From positions 1 through 64,000 of the forward strand of contig JAILMW010000025.1 of NCBI GenBank assembly GCA_024692235.1: a stretch of 64,000 nt of DNA, written 5' to 3'. The first letter of the stretch is position 1, and each line of letters begins with the position of its first letter. Positions 43,372 through 51,825 of this stretch are shown here, in pieces. A program made the translations under genes and the position numbers. The notes beneath the pieces are model-generated. The model ran no database searches. It saw nothing but the letters and a program-made list of their open reading frames with translations, and was not told the DNA's origin. The stretch is from Saccharofermentans sp. (GTDB taxonomy: Bacteria > Bacillota > Clostridia > Saccharofermentanales > Saccharofermentanaceae).

Positions 43372-44733
43372 ATGAGAACTCCTGTTATCGAGACGGAAAG
43401 ACTTATCTTAAGACCTATTACCATGGACGACTGTCAGGATGCTTACGACAGATGGACATCTGATCCTGAAGTAGCTAAGTACATGATCTACAACACCCAT
43501 ACGAGTATCGAAGATACGAAAGGGTGGCTTTCTACAGTTGATACGGAAAGTGACGTCGCCTTCGACTTTGCTGTCTGCGTCAAGGATGAGGATAACTATA
43601 TGTTCGGCAGCTGCGGCCTTTCTTACAGGAAGGATATCGACTGCTTCGTAGCAGGATATAACTTCGCTAAGGATCACTGGCGCAAGGGGTACGGCACAGA
43701 GACCATGCAGGCTCTCGTTAAGTTCGGAACGGAAGTGCTGCACCAGACTGTCCTGGAGTCTTCTTTCCATAAGGCTAATGTAGTGTCTGGACATGTCTTG
43801 GAGAAGTGCGGATTCGAGATAATAGGCGAAGGCAATAAGACCAAGCTCGACGGCACGACTCCCTTTGAATTCTACGAGATGAGATACAGGATCAAGCCTT
43901 CAAAGGAGACATTCAAGCTTTATAACGGAGTTGAAGTGGAGCCTATTGGATTTGGTACATATAAGAGCAGTGAAGGCGCCGTGCGAAATGCACTCGACGC
44001 AGGCTATACATATCTTGATACTGCTTCGTTCTACTTTAACGAAGATGTAGTGGGTTCTGAGGTAAAGGCGTCGGGAATAGCAAGGGATAAGCTCTTTATA
44101 GCAAGTAAGGTATGGCCTACTCAGTTCGGATACGAAGAGACTAAGAAAGCTTTCGGTGAATCTATAGAGAAGCTCGGTACGGATTACCTTGATCTCTACC
44201 TTGTGCACTGGCCTAAGCTCACGAAGGATGACCTTCAGTGGAAGCGTAAGCTGATCGCTACCTGGAAGGCTATGGAGGAGCTTTATAAGGAAGGTAAGAT
44301 AAGAGCCATCGGCGTCAGCAACTTCATGCCTCACCATATGAAGGTGATACTTGATAACTGCGATATCAAGCCTATGGTGAACCAGCTGGAGCTTCATATA
44401 GGATATATGCAGAACTACGCTGTGGAATTTTGCAGGAAGAACGATATCCACGTTCAGGCCTGGAGCCCCTTGGGCAGAGGAAGGCTTAATGAGGATGAGA
44501 TCATACAGAAGTTCGCGCGCAAGTATGCGGTAAGTCCTCAGAAGCTGATGCTGAGGTTCCTGGTGCAGCAGGGGATATCCGTGATCCCCAAGGCGAACAG
44601 TCCTATTAACATGAAGAACAATCTTGACCTTTATGAGTTCACCATAAGCGATGAGGATATGTCATTCCTGATGTCTCTTCCCGAGAGAGGATTCTCCGGA
44701 GAGTTCCCGGACTTAGAGGATTTTGAGAATTGA
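43372..44733 (+). CDS. Fusion of a GNAT acetyltransferase and an aldo/keto reductase
   Basis: 453 residues, two complete enzymes in one frame. Residues 1-178 are a RimJ/RimL-type GNAT domain (TERLILRPIT, FAKDHWRKGYGTETMQALV with the acetyl-CoA loop, VLEKCGFEIIGEG). Residues about 184-450 are an aldo/keto reductase: GFGTYKS, the tetrad DTASFYFNE (Asp, Tyr), ASKVWP (Lys) and LVHWPK (His), and the cofactor end VIPKANSP. No stop, start or Shine-Dalgarno separates them, and the linker is short, so they are made as one protein. I know of no standard pathway joining these activities. Confidence 0.88.
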   Translation: MRTPVIETERLILRPITMDDCQDAYDRWTSDPEVAKYMIYNTHTSIEDTKGWLSTVDTESDVAFDFAVCVKDEDNYMFGSCGLSYRKDIDCFVAGYNFAKDHWRKGYGTETMQALVKFGTEVLHQTVLESSFHKANVVSGHVLEKCGFEIIGEGNKTKLDGTTPFEFYEMRYRIKPSKETFKLYNGVEVEPIGFGTYKSSEGAVRNALDAGYTYLDTASFYFNEDVVGSEVKASGIARDKLFIASKVWPTQFGYEETKKAFGESIEKLGTDYLDLYLVHWPKLTKDDLQWKRKLIATWKAMEELYKEGKIRAIGVSNFMPHHMKVILDNCDIKPMVNQLELHIGYMQNYAVEFCRKNDIHVQAWSPLGRGRLNEDEIIQKFARKYAVSPQKLMLRFLVQQGISVIPKANSPINMKNNLDLYEFTISDEDMSFLMSLPERGFSGEFPDLEDFEN

Positions 44734-44808
44734 ATGTAAGTTGGGTTTCTAATAATAAAGCCGTGTAACTATGTTACAAAGATAAACATAAGAGGGGTAT
44801 TAATACAA

Positions 44809-45474
44809 ATGATAGGACAGGTTGCAACTAATAAGGTTTCCAGGGTATTGGATCCGCCGTATATCAAGGAGGATGGTTCGAAGGAGAAAAATCCCATGTG
44901 GACGAAGATAGTTCTTATGCTCCTTATCCCGAATATCCTGTTGATCTTGATGGTCGTAATGAAGATCTTGGCGAAGGATCAGTCTGCACCCAGTATTTAT
45001 ATAGCTGTCTTTCTTCTCGTAGCAATGGATATATATGTCGTCTACACTTATATAAGAGTACGAGTATTCCTTCCCAAGGAGTTCAATGCTGCCATTGAGA
45101 AGTTCGGACGTGCCGAGCTCATGAGTCAGATAGCAGATCCCGAGACCAAGGCATTCTTCTTGGCTCCTGAACTGTACGACAGCCTGACTATAGTGACCAG
45201 GGATTATCTTATAAATGCCAACGAACTGATACTGCCCCTTAAGGATGTAAGGGCCATCACTTTCTCGAGACGGCATTTTACTGAGGAGCAGCTCAGGAGG
45301 GTCGACCGTGAACCTTACCAGCGCCTTATAATGAGCAATGTATATTATGCGAACATAGTATCTTCGGACGGCAAGAATAACAGGAAGCTGGTGTCAGTCC
45401 TGGATGAGGATATGCCTGAGTTCTTGAAGGCCTTGAAGGAAGTTGCTCCCCATGCAGGATTTACCTGCCTTTGA
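44809..45474 (+). CDS. Membrane protein of unknown function
   Basis: 221 residues with two adjacent membrane helices (about 29-50 and 59-80) followed by a soluble domain of about 140 residues containing short beta-strands (LTIVTRDYLINANELILPLKDVRAITF), reminiscent of a PH-like fold as in YdbS/YcxB-type proteins, though this is uncertain. AAGAGGGG precedes the ATG. No neighbour suggests a role. Confidence 0.65.
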   Translation: MIGQVATNKVSRVLDPPYIKEDGSKEKNPMWTKIVLMLLIPNILLILMVVMKILAKDQSAPSIYIAVFLLVAMDIYVVYTYIRVRVFLPKEFNAAIEKFGRAELMSQIADPETKAFFLAPELYDSLTIVTRDYLINANELILPLKDVRAITFSRRHFTEEQLRRVDREPYQRLIMSNVYYANIVSSDGKNNRKLVSVLDEDMPEFLKALKEVAPHAGFTCL

Positions 45475-45544
45475 CGGCGGCTTGAAGCCTCTGGGAAGTG
45501 TGCTATAATGTCACTCCCATATCAAGAGAGAAGAGGTGACACGG

Positions 45545-46057
45545 ATGAGGATCGAGACCCAAAGACTCTTTCTGCGCGAAATGAATATGGACGACTTCGA
45601 CGCGCTTTATAAGGTTCTGGCAGACAAAGAGATAATGAAGCACTACCCTTATACTTTCGACGATACGAAAGTAAGGGAATGGATCGAGAGGAACATAAAG
45701 CGATACGAGGACTTCGGCTTCGGACTCTGGGCCGTGTGCCTCAAGGAGACGGGTGAGATGATCGGCGACTGCGGACTTACATTGCAGAACATAGACGGAG
45801 AGATGCTCCCCGAGATCGGATACCATATAAGAGCAGATCAGCAGAAGAAGGGATATGCGAGGGAGGCCGCGGCTGCAGTAAGAGACTGGGCCTTTGCCAA
45901 CACCGACTATCCTGCGCTTTATTCCTACTGCAAATATACCAACGTTCCTTCCTATAAGACGGCGGAATCCATAGGGATGCATATGGATAAAGAATATCCT
46001 GATGAAGCAAATGAGATAACGCATGTCTCCGTTATAAGAAGAGAAGACCTTAAGTAA
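45545..46057 (+). CDS. GNAT acetyltransferase (RimJ/RimL type)
   Basis: 170 residues: TQRLFLREMNMDDFDALY start, IGDCGLTLQNIDG strand pair, IGYHIRADQQKKGYAREAAAAV with the acetyl-CoA pyrophosphate loop, and NVPSYKTAESIGM C-terminal motif. It acetylates an amine, either a protein N-terminus or a small molecule. GAGGTG at 45532-45537 supports ATG 45545 rather than GTG 45536. A clear terminator follows. Confidence 0.88.
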   Translation: MRIETQRLFLREMNMDDFDALYKVLADKEIMKHYPYTFDDTKVREWIERNIKRYEDFGFGLWAVCLKETGEMIGDCGLTLQNIDGEMLPEIGYHIRADQQKKGYAREAAAAVRDWAFANTDYPALYSYCKYTNVPSYKTAESIGMHMDKEYPDEANEITHVSVIRREDLK

Positions 46058-46061
46058 GAAT

Positions 46062-46092
46062 GATCCCCGTTACCTTGGAAGTAACGGGGATC
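46062..46092. terminator. Bidirectional hairpin terminator
   Basis: GATCCCCGTTAC (46062-46073) pairs perfectly with GTAACGGGGATC (46081-46092), between the GNAT gene and the convergent CPBP gene. Confidence 0.75.
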
Positions 46093-46100
46093 GTTGTCTG

Positions 46101-47300
46101 TTATGCTTTCTGTACTGTTATTGTGAATGACGGATGCTCGCCGACTGCGTTCTCTCCCGCTTCGACAATGATCTCGTATTCGTCAGGTTCAGGAGAGATC
46201 CTTTCCTGATAGAGCCTGAACGTGCCTTCGGCGACGTCTCCCTGGCAGGCAACGTTGCCTGCGGTGTCGGCAACTGTTATATGGTAATCGCCTTCGGCTC
46301 CGGTTACCATGACCTGAACTACACAGACCCCTTCTTCCTCGATCGTGAAGTTTGCGAGATTGCTTTGGTCGGCCTCGGTAACATCGAATGCGACAGTGGA
46401 ATTCACAAGTGTATTACCGGCTATCGAAGTTCCGAAGATAGCTGCACCGGACAAGAGCATTACGCCGCTTGCGATACCTGCCCAGATGTATCTTTTTGCC
46501 TTGTGTTCCTTAGGGTTGATGATCATCATACCCGTTACGAGGAGTACGGGACCTGCACATCCGAGTATAAGACCAAGGCCAAGTGAGGAGAGGGAACCTC
46601 CGGCTGCTGCAACTTCTCCTGTAGTCTCGCTGTTAGCAAGTCCCGTGATGAATGACAGGCATACGGAGAAGCTGTTGAGCATGCAGTGCATCATCATGGT
46701 AAGGAGGATGTTATTTCTCTTGACCATTACATAAGCAAGGACTGCACCGAGGATAAATGTGAAGGGACCTCTTAAGATGGAGAGGTGATTGATGGAGAAG
46801 AACAGACCTACTACTACGACGGGGATCCACTCGTGCTTCACGCCTCTTAAGGATGAGAAGATAGCTCCTCTGTGAGCCATCTCTTCACAGATCGCAGGAA
46901 GGATACCTACGGCGAAGAGAATGTAGAAGAAGTTCGCTTCGGGACCATAAAGCATACCTGAGATGCTCTCGGCTTCTGCCATGCTCGAAGGTACGAGATA
47001 CTGCATCAGCATGATGGCTGCGATGGAGAGCATATAAGATCCTATAAGGAGCACTACGCATCCGAAGAAATCCCTTAAGGTTATCTTCTTTATGGGGAAT
47101 ACCTCAGAGATCCTGACTTTCCTTATGACACAAAGAAGAACTGACATTCCCGCGAATAAAAGCTCTGTTGCGATAAGCCCCGGGACACCCCACTTTGCCT
47201 GCATCCATGCGCATACCGTGACAAAAAGTCCCATCAATACTGCGAAGAAGACTACACCCATCCAGGGCTTGAGCCTCTCCTGATTCGTTAATCTTTCCAT
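46101..47300 (-). CDS. CPBP-family intramembrane metalloprotease with C-terminal outer domain
   Basis: 399 residues. Eight or so helices carry the CPBP motifs CEEMAHRGAIFSSL (Glu-Glu and Arg), FFSINHLS (His) and LTMMMHCMLNS (His). After the last helix (about 275-293) a beta-rich domain of about 100 residues (VCVVQVMVTGAEGDYHITVAD...) lies outside the membrane, which is not part of a standard CPBP protein. It is the last gene of a leftward set with PadR, DUF2812 and two small membrane proteins, which may be its substrates or partners. AGGGAGG precedes the ATG. Confidence 0.88.
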   Translation of the reverse strand: MERLTNQERLKPWMGVVFFAVLMGLFVTVCAWMQAKWGVPGLIATELLFAGMSVLLCVIRKVRISEVFPIKKITLRDFFGCVVLLIGSYMLSIAAIMLMQYLVPSSMAEAESISGMLYGPEANFFYILFAVGILPAICEEMAHRGAIFSSLRGVKHEWIPVVVVGLFFSINHLSILRGPFTFILGAVLAYVMVKRNNILLTMMMHCMLNSFSVCLSFITGLANSETTGEVAAAGGSLSSLGLGLILGCAGPVLLVTGMMIINPKEHKAKRYIWAGIASGVMLLSGAAIFGTSIAGNTLVNSTVAFDVTEADQSNLANFTIEEEGVCVVQVMVTGAEGDYHITVADTAGNVACQGDVAEGTFRLYQERISPEPDEYEIIVEAGENAVGEHPSFTITVQKA

Positions 47301-47315
47301 AATAACCTCCCTTTG

Positions 47316-47882
47316 TTATTCGTGTATCTCTCGTTCTTGTGTCAGCTTCTTTATCTTTCTGTTGATCCTTACAAGCGCTATGGCGATCGCTATAGCAAGT
47401 CCAAGGTTAATGATGCACAAGAAGCTGATGAGTGTAGGATGTCCGTGAATGCAGTTCATGATGAATACTGCCGTATTGTAGATCCATGCGAACAGGTTCA
47501 GGATGCCTGCGAATACGAGATATGAAGATAGAGTCTTCTCGTATTCGATCTTTGAATCAAGGTCGGAGAATACTTCGAGTTCTTCTCCCGTGTTCTCATA
47601 TCTGAAATATACGCATGTGCGCCCGGGGTAGGAGACATGACCTACGTTCATTATCCCCATGTCCTCCATGAATCTGATAAAACCTCTTATCTTGGCCGAA
47701 GTGTAAGATCCTTTGAGAAAGAGGGATTTATATCTGAATCTGCCCGGCTCAATATCTTCGAACTCGTACCTGATCCTTCCTACATCAACAAGACCGTATC
47801 CGTGATCCGCCATATCGTTGATCCAGGCTTCTTCTTTGGGAAGTTCCCAGAGCCAGAAGAGCTTGTGTTCGGTCTTTCTCAT
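47316..47882 (-). CDS. DUF2812 domain membrane protein
   Basis: 188 residues. The N-terminal soluble DUF2812 region (HKLFWLWELPKEEAWINDMADHG ... YRYKS-like strand) is followed by two membrane helices (about 120-140 and 147-167). DUF2812 genes are nearly always next to PadR regulators, and here the two overlap by 4 bases (ATGA). They are thought to act as a membrane sensor or anti-regulator for the PadR protein; this is not proven. Confidence 0.85.
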   Translation of the reverse strand: MRKTEHKLFWLWELPKEEAWINDMADHGYGLVDVGRIRYEFEDIEPGRFRYKSLFLKGSYTSAKIRGFIRFMEDMGIMNVGHVSYPGRTCVYFRYENTGEELEVFSDLDSKIEYEKTLSSYLVFAGILNLFAWIYNTAVFIMNCIHGHPTLISFLCIINLGLAIAIAIALVRINRKIKKLTQEREIHE

Positions 47883-48196
47883 ATAAGGCCCTCCCCCAGG
47901 ATCTTCCTTCCGTTGTCTACAAGCTCGGCGAGACGGTCGATCTCGTCTTTAAGAACAGCCTTGCCGGCACCTGTGATAACATATTCCTTCTTCCTGCTCT
48001 CGGGATTTTCCGGAAGGGCATCTATCCATCCCTTGTCGACAAGAGAGTTCAGTGCTCCGTATAATGTACCCGGCGCGAGCTTGATCCTTCCCTTGGAAAG
48101 CTCCCCCACATTCTGGATTATTCCGTATCCGTGAAGCGGCTTTATAAGCGAAAGTAATATGTAAAATACTGCTTCCGTAAGTGCTTGCTGCGGCAT
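47879..48196 (-). CDS. PadR-family transcriptional regulator
   Basis: 105 residues, a compact PadR protein: LTEAVFYILLSLIKPLHGYGIIQNV (helices 1-2), KGRIKLAPGTLYGALNSLVDKGWID (recognition helix with the PadR TLY) and the wing EYVITGAGKAVLKDEIDRL, then a short dimer helix. AAAGGAGG sets ATG 48196; the longer frame to 48223 has the ribosome site inside it. It probably controls this operon through the palindromes at 48707-48744. Confidence 0.92.
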   Translation of the reverse strand: MPQQALTEAVFYILLSLIKPLHGYGIIQNVGELSKGRIKLAPGTLYGALNSLVDKGWIDALPENPESRKKEYVITGAGKAVLKDEIDRLAELVDNGRKILGEGLI

Positions 48197-48265
48197 CTCA
48201 TGCCTCCTTTTCCTTTGTACCATCTTAATAAGAATATCACTATCAGGCGGTTTATCGAGCTGTTA

Positions 48266-48451
48266 TTACTTAGAATCTTTCCTGCGATCTAAGTCCCTCT
48301 TGAGAAGAAGGCTTATAGATATGACTGACCCTACAAGTATCAGGCTCTGTCCGATGATCATGTAATCCGTCATAAGAAGGATCGCTCCGATTATAGCTGC
48401 GATAACTGCAGTGATAATAAGTACTGTTGTTATGATCTTAGATATCTTCAT
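48266..48451 (-). CDS. Small two-helix membrane protein (paralogue 2)
   Basis: 61 residues: two membrane helices (about 7-27 and 32-50) with a basic end (KRDLDRRKDSK). It shares the pattern of an aromatic loop and GQ motif (DYMIIGQSLIL) with its neighbour at 48457 (EYMHLGQALSI), so the two are tandem paralogues. No family is recognised. Small size and location in a PadR/DUF2812/CPBP operon suggest a peptide that modifies membrane or transporter function, or a substrate of the CPBP protease. Confidence 0.7.
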   Translation of the reverse strand: MKISKIITTVLIITAVIAAIIGAILLMTDYMIIGQSLILVGSVISISLLLKRDLDRRKDSK

Positions 48452-48456
48452 TTTCT

Positions 48457-48639
48457 TTATGCTTCTGTATCCTGCTGAGCCTTTGTCTTGTTCCTTCTCA
48501 TGATCATCACGCTGGCGATGGACATAGCGCAGATGGAAAGTGCCTGACCTAAGTGCATGTACTCTTCATTGAAGAGAAGTACTCCTGCTGCGATAGCCAT
48601 GCATGCGATGATAACCTTGCTAACTGTTGTCTTTGCCAT
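48457..48639 (-). CDS. Small two-helix membrane protein (paralogue 1)
   Basis: 60 residues: helices at about 7-22 and 30-47 and a polar basic tail (MRRNKTKAQQDTEA). First gene of the leftward operon, 5 bases before its paralogue. GGAGG lies 8 bases before the ATG, and a consensus promoter with built-in palindromes lies about 85 bases upstream. Confidence 0.7.
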   Translation of the reverse strand: MAKTTVSKVIIACMAIAAGVLLFNEEYMHLGQALSICAMSIASVMIMRRNKTKAQQDTEA

Positions 48640-48706
48640 AATAGTGTCCTCCGTATATCTATCTTGTATCGTATTCCGTTATATCGACTGTCGTTGTAAC
48701 GGCGTC

Positions 48707-48752
48707 CGATATATCGTAAGCTGAGTATATCGGCTCCCGATATAGAAGTCAA
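48707..48752 (-). promoter_or_regulatory. Consensus promoter with palindromic operators for the PadR operon
   Basis: On the minus strand TTGACT (48752-48747), 17 bases, TATACT (48729-48724). The spacer and -10 are covered by TATATCGG-CTC-CCGATATA (48726-48744, perfect 8-bp arms), and a related palindrome CGATATATCG lies at 48707-48716, near the start of transcription. A repressor bound there would block the operon; PadR at 47879 is the obvious candidate. Confidence 0.65.
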
Positions 48753-48911
48753 TACCTTTCGCTCAAAAAAGGTGGTAAAGAATTTATAAAGTGCCCGAAA
48801 TGCAATGTTTTCGCCATTCTTCATCAATGCTGCAGTGGGGAGGATCCGCTTATCAGGTTCCGAGCGCGATATGTACGGTTCAATAATCTGATACTAAAGG
48901 TCAATTAATGT

Positions 48912-49002
48912 TTAGTTGTCTGCGGCTAACTGAGGTGATACAATTGGAAACGAGATTTTGGAGTTATATATTTTTTTACTCGTTGAGTTAGCGCGAGCTA
49001 AC
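48912..49002 (+). promoter_or_regulatory. Promoters and DtxR-like operator of the ECF transporter / NRPS cluster
   Basis: Two plausible promoters lie in series: TTGTCT (48916-48921) 17 TACAAT (48939-48944), and TTGGAA (48944-48949) 17 TATATT (48967-48972). Just downstream is a perfect palindrome GTTAGC-GCGA-GCTAAC (48987-49002), resembling the core of DtxR/IdeR boxes (TTAGGTTAGSCTAACCTAA). A weaker related half-site GGCTAAC is at 48924-48930. The same palindrome occurs before the synthetase genes at 55350. The rest of the 383-bp gap 48640-49022 shows no gene. Confidence 0.6.
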
Positions 49003-49022
49003 AAAGCGCATGAGAGATAAAG

Positions 49023-51209
49023 ATGGAAATGAATTCAGTAGAGTTCGATCTGAATTTCAGATATTCGAATGAAGAAAAATGCACCTTGCAAGATGTCAAA
49101 GGTGAGATCATGAGGGGAAACTGTATCTGCGTCTGTGGCGAGAGCGGATGCGGTAAGTCTACCTTGCTGCGCTGTATAAATCATCTTGTACCGGAGTTCT
49201 ATGAAGGTGAGCTTACCGGATGGGTATATATCGGCGGAGAAGATATAAGCGAACTGTCTATCGGCGAGGTAAGTACTAAGGTATCATCGGTATTTCAAGA
49301 TCCCAGGAGTCAGTTCTTTACGGTCAACAGTACTACGGAAGTCGCATTCGGATTAGAGAATTCAGGTGTGGCACATGAGGAGATCGTAAGAAGAACCGAT
49401 GAGATATTCAGAGTGTTCGGGTTGGAGAAACTCAAGGACCGTCCCGTTCACATGATGTCGAGCGGTGAAAGACAGATGATAGCTATCTTATCGGCTCTGG
49501 CTACAGGTACCGACCTTATACTGCTCGATGAGCCGACGGCTAATCTGGATGCCGCGGCTATAGCTCAGTTATCCGATCTGCTCGTTCGGATCAAGGAAAC
49601 CGGCAAGACGCTGATTATCAATGAACACAGACTGTATTTCCTTCGGGATATAGCGGATGAATACTGGTATGTGAACAACGGGGAGATCAGGGGCAGGTAT
49701 CAGGCTTCGGAATTCCTGGCACTGTCCGGTGAGGATCTGGAGGTTATGGGACTTCGGACGACGTCTCTTGATCTGATAACGCTGGACGGCGAGTATGATC
49801 CGGCGGTCAAGGTATCTGATACTTTGGAGATCAGCTCCGTGTCTTACGGATATGATCGAAGTAATGTGATACTAAAAGATATTTCCTATAAGTGCGGGAC
49901 CGGAAGCGTCACCGGGATAATAGGATCTAACGGCAGCGGGAAGACAACGCTTGGAAAGTGCATCTGCGGACTCATGAAGCTTACAGGCGGATCCATATAT
50001 CTGAATGGGGATAGAGCTGATACGGAAAGATTGATCAGCAGTTCGATGTTCATTATGCAGGAAGCTGAGTTCCAGTTCTTCTCCAACACCGTTATCAACG
50101 AGATAAAAGGTACTTCCAAGTCCGAAGCCGTATCGGATGATGAGATCGAGCGAGTATTGAAGATGATGAACCTGTGGGAATGCAGGAACAGACATCCGTT
50201 CTCTTTGTCGGGGGGACAGATGCAAAAACTTGTACTGGTACTGGCATATTTCTCGAATAAACCCGTACTTGTGTTGGATGAACCGAGCGCAGGACTGGAT
50301 CACAGGAGTCTGATATCATGTGCGGATCTTATCAGGGAAATGGCACAGACAAGGATCGTATTCGTAATAACACATGACATCGAGCTGATATCAAAGGTAT
50401 GTACTGATTGTATCTCTGTGAGACAGGGTGTCGTAGACCGTCATTTTATCCTTAAGGATGACCATGAGTTCGAAGCATTGAAGTCATATATGGAGCATGA
50501 GTTCAGTATCAAGGATAATGCCAGAGATATCCCGGGAAGTACGAAGGCTTCCGGTGCCGATCCGCGTGTATGCCTGTTTTATCTGACTGCGGCGCTTATC
50601 ATGTGTTTTATGAGCAATGCAGCGATCCAGGCTGCAATAATGACAGGGATACTCGTGATAGCGATCTTGAACAGTAAATATAAAAAGGCAGTGTTGTATG
50701 CAGCGAGCTTCGCGGTGCTGGTGTCTGTCCCTTATCTGACTACGGCGTTTGTTCCGAATATCCTTTCGAATTTCTTTGCGAGGTTTATTCCGGTAGGGTT
50801 TGCTGCGGACCTGCTTTTCTCCGAGGATGGTGCTTCCAGACTTCTTGCGGCATTGCGGAAGATGCATGTTCCGGAAAGCGTGATAATGATCTGTTCGGTC
50901 ATGTTCCGTTTCTTCCCTGTCATATGCAATGACATGCGCATATCGATGCAGTCGGTAAAGACGAGAAGTTTCTTTCCTAAGTTACGGGACAAGATAAGGA
51001 ACATTCCGTCATATATCGAGATATTGATCGTTCCAATGATGTTCAGAGTGATAAGGATAGCGGAATTCCTTTCTGCCTCTGCCGAGACACGCGGCATATC
51101 ACTCCGATGCAGGAAGGATTCATATATAGAATGCCGTATGAAGGTAAGTGATTATATCCTGATCTCTATCCTTCCGGTTCTGATAACAGCATATCAATTG
51201 ATCACATAA
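49023..51209 (+). CDS. Single-chain ECF transporter: two EcfA ATPases fused to EcfT
   Basis: 728 residues. ATPase 1 (about 1-235): Walker A GESGCGKST (39-47), signature MSSGERQM, Walker B LILLDEPTANLD, NEH switch. ATPase 2 (about 265-490): GSNGSGKTT, LSGGQMQKL, VLVLDEPSAGLD, ITHD. The C-terminal 220 residues are an EcfT-like membrane part with about five helices and coupling helices holding SAETRGIS, the AxxRGx motif that contacts the ATPases. In most ECF systems these are separate proteins. The MptD-type substrate subunit follows 16 bases later. It energises uptake, here probably of the cluster's metallophore, a metal complex or a precursor. Confidence 0.92.
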   Translation: MEMNSVEFDLNFRYSNEEKCTLQDVKGEIMRGNCICVCGESGCGKSTLLRCINHLVPEFYEGELTGWVYIGGEDISELSIGEVSTKVSSVFQDPRSQFFTVNSTTEVAFGLENSGVAHEEIVRRTDEIFRVFGLEKLKDRPVHMMSSGERQMIAILSALATGTDLILLDEPTANLDAAAIAQLSDLLVRIKETGKTLIINEHRLYFLRDIADEYWYVNNGEIRGRYQASEFLALSGEDLEVMGLRTTSLDLITLDGEYDPAVKVSDTLEISSVSYGYDRSNVILKDISYKCGTGSVTGIIGSNGSGKTTLGKCICGLMKLTGGSIYLNGDRADTERLISSSMFIMQEAEFQFFSNTVINEIKGTSKSEAVSDDEIERVLKMMNLWECRNRHPFSLSGGQMQKLVLVLAYFSNKPVLVLDEPSAGLDHRSLISCADLIREMAQTRIVFVITHDIELISKVCTDCISVRQGVVDRHFILKDDHEFEALKSYMEHEFSIKDNARDIPGSTKASGADPRVCLFYLTAALIMCFMSNAAIQAAIMTGILVIAILNSKYKKAVLYAASFAVLVSVPYLTTAFVPNILSNFFARFIPVGFAADLLFSEDGASRLLAALRKMHVPESVIMICSVMFRFFPVICNDMRISMQSVKTRSFFPKLRDKIRNIPSYIEILIVPMMFRVIRIAEFLSASAETRGISLRCRKDSYIECRMKVSDYILISILPVLITAYQLIT

Positions 51210-51225
51210 AAAGGAGTGTATAACA

Positions 51226-51807
51226 ATGTCAGATCAAAAGAAAGATAAGATGAAAGCTAAGGACATAATAACGGTTACATTGCTGTCCATGTGCAGCGTT
51301 GTGATATTCATATTATTGAGCTTCCTGTATGTGGTGCCGATATTCATAGTAGGATTTCCCGTGGTAGTCTCTTTCCTCCAGGGCATGGTATTTATGATGA
51401 TCGGCATCAGGGTTCCTAAGAAGGGAGCAATACTGCTCTATTCGATCATTTCAGGTATAGCGGGAATGAATATCATATATTTTGCAGGTTCGGTTATCAT
51501 CGGAGTAATCGGTGAGCTGATCCTGGCGAAGACAGGCTACGGAAAGTTCGGCCCGCTCGGGATCACATATGTACTTATGCAGATCGTAAATGCATTTACG
51601 AGTACTGTCTATCCGTATGTCATTACCTTTGATTCTACTAAGGATATGATCGCAAAAACCGGTGCCGATATATCGATCTATGAGACCGCTAATAAGATGC
51701 TTACAGGCGCCCCTGTAGTGATACTTCTGGTATTAACGGGAATTGCAGCTCTGGCGGGAGCTCTGGTCGGCAGGAAGATGATGAAGAAACATCTCTTAAG
51801 CGCATAA
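51226..51807 (+). CDS. MptD-family ECF transporter S component
   Basis: 193 residues with about six membrane helices and the Trep_Strep/MptD family look (LSFLYVVPIFIVGFPVVVSFLQGMVFM, IIGVIGELILAKTGYGKFGPLG). S components bind the substrate from outside and dock on EcfT. MptD-type proteins of unknown substrate often sit with fused ECF ATPases and a pair of YbtP/Q-like ABC proteins, as here. AAAAAGGAG precedes the ATG. Its ligand is a main open question for this cluster. Confidence 0.88.
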   Translation: MSDQKKDKMKAKDIITVTLLSMCSVVIFILLSFLYVVPIFIVGFPVVVSFLQGMVFMMIGIRVPKKGAILLYSIISGIAGMNIIYFAGSVIIGVIGELILAKTGYGKFGPLGITYVLMQIVNAFTSTVYPYVITFDSTKDMIAKTGADISIYETANKMLTGAPVVILLVLTGIAALAGALVGRKMMKKHLLSA

Positions 51808-51825
51808 GATCGGAGGCATCATCAA

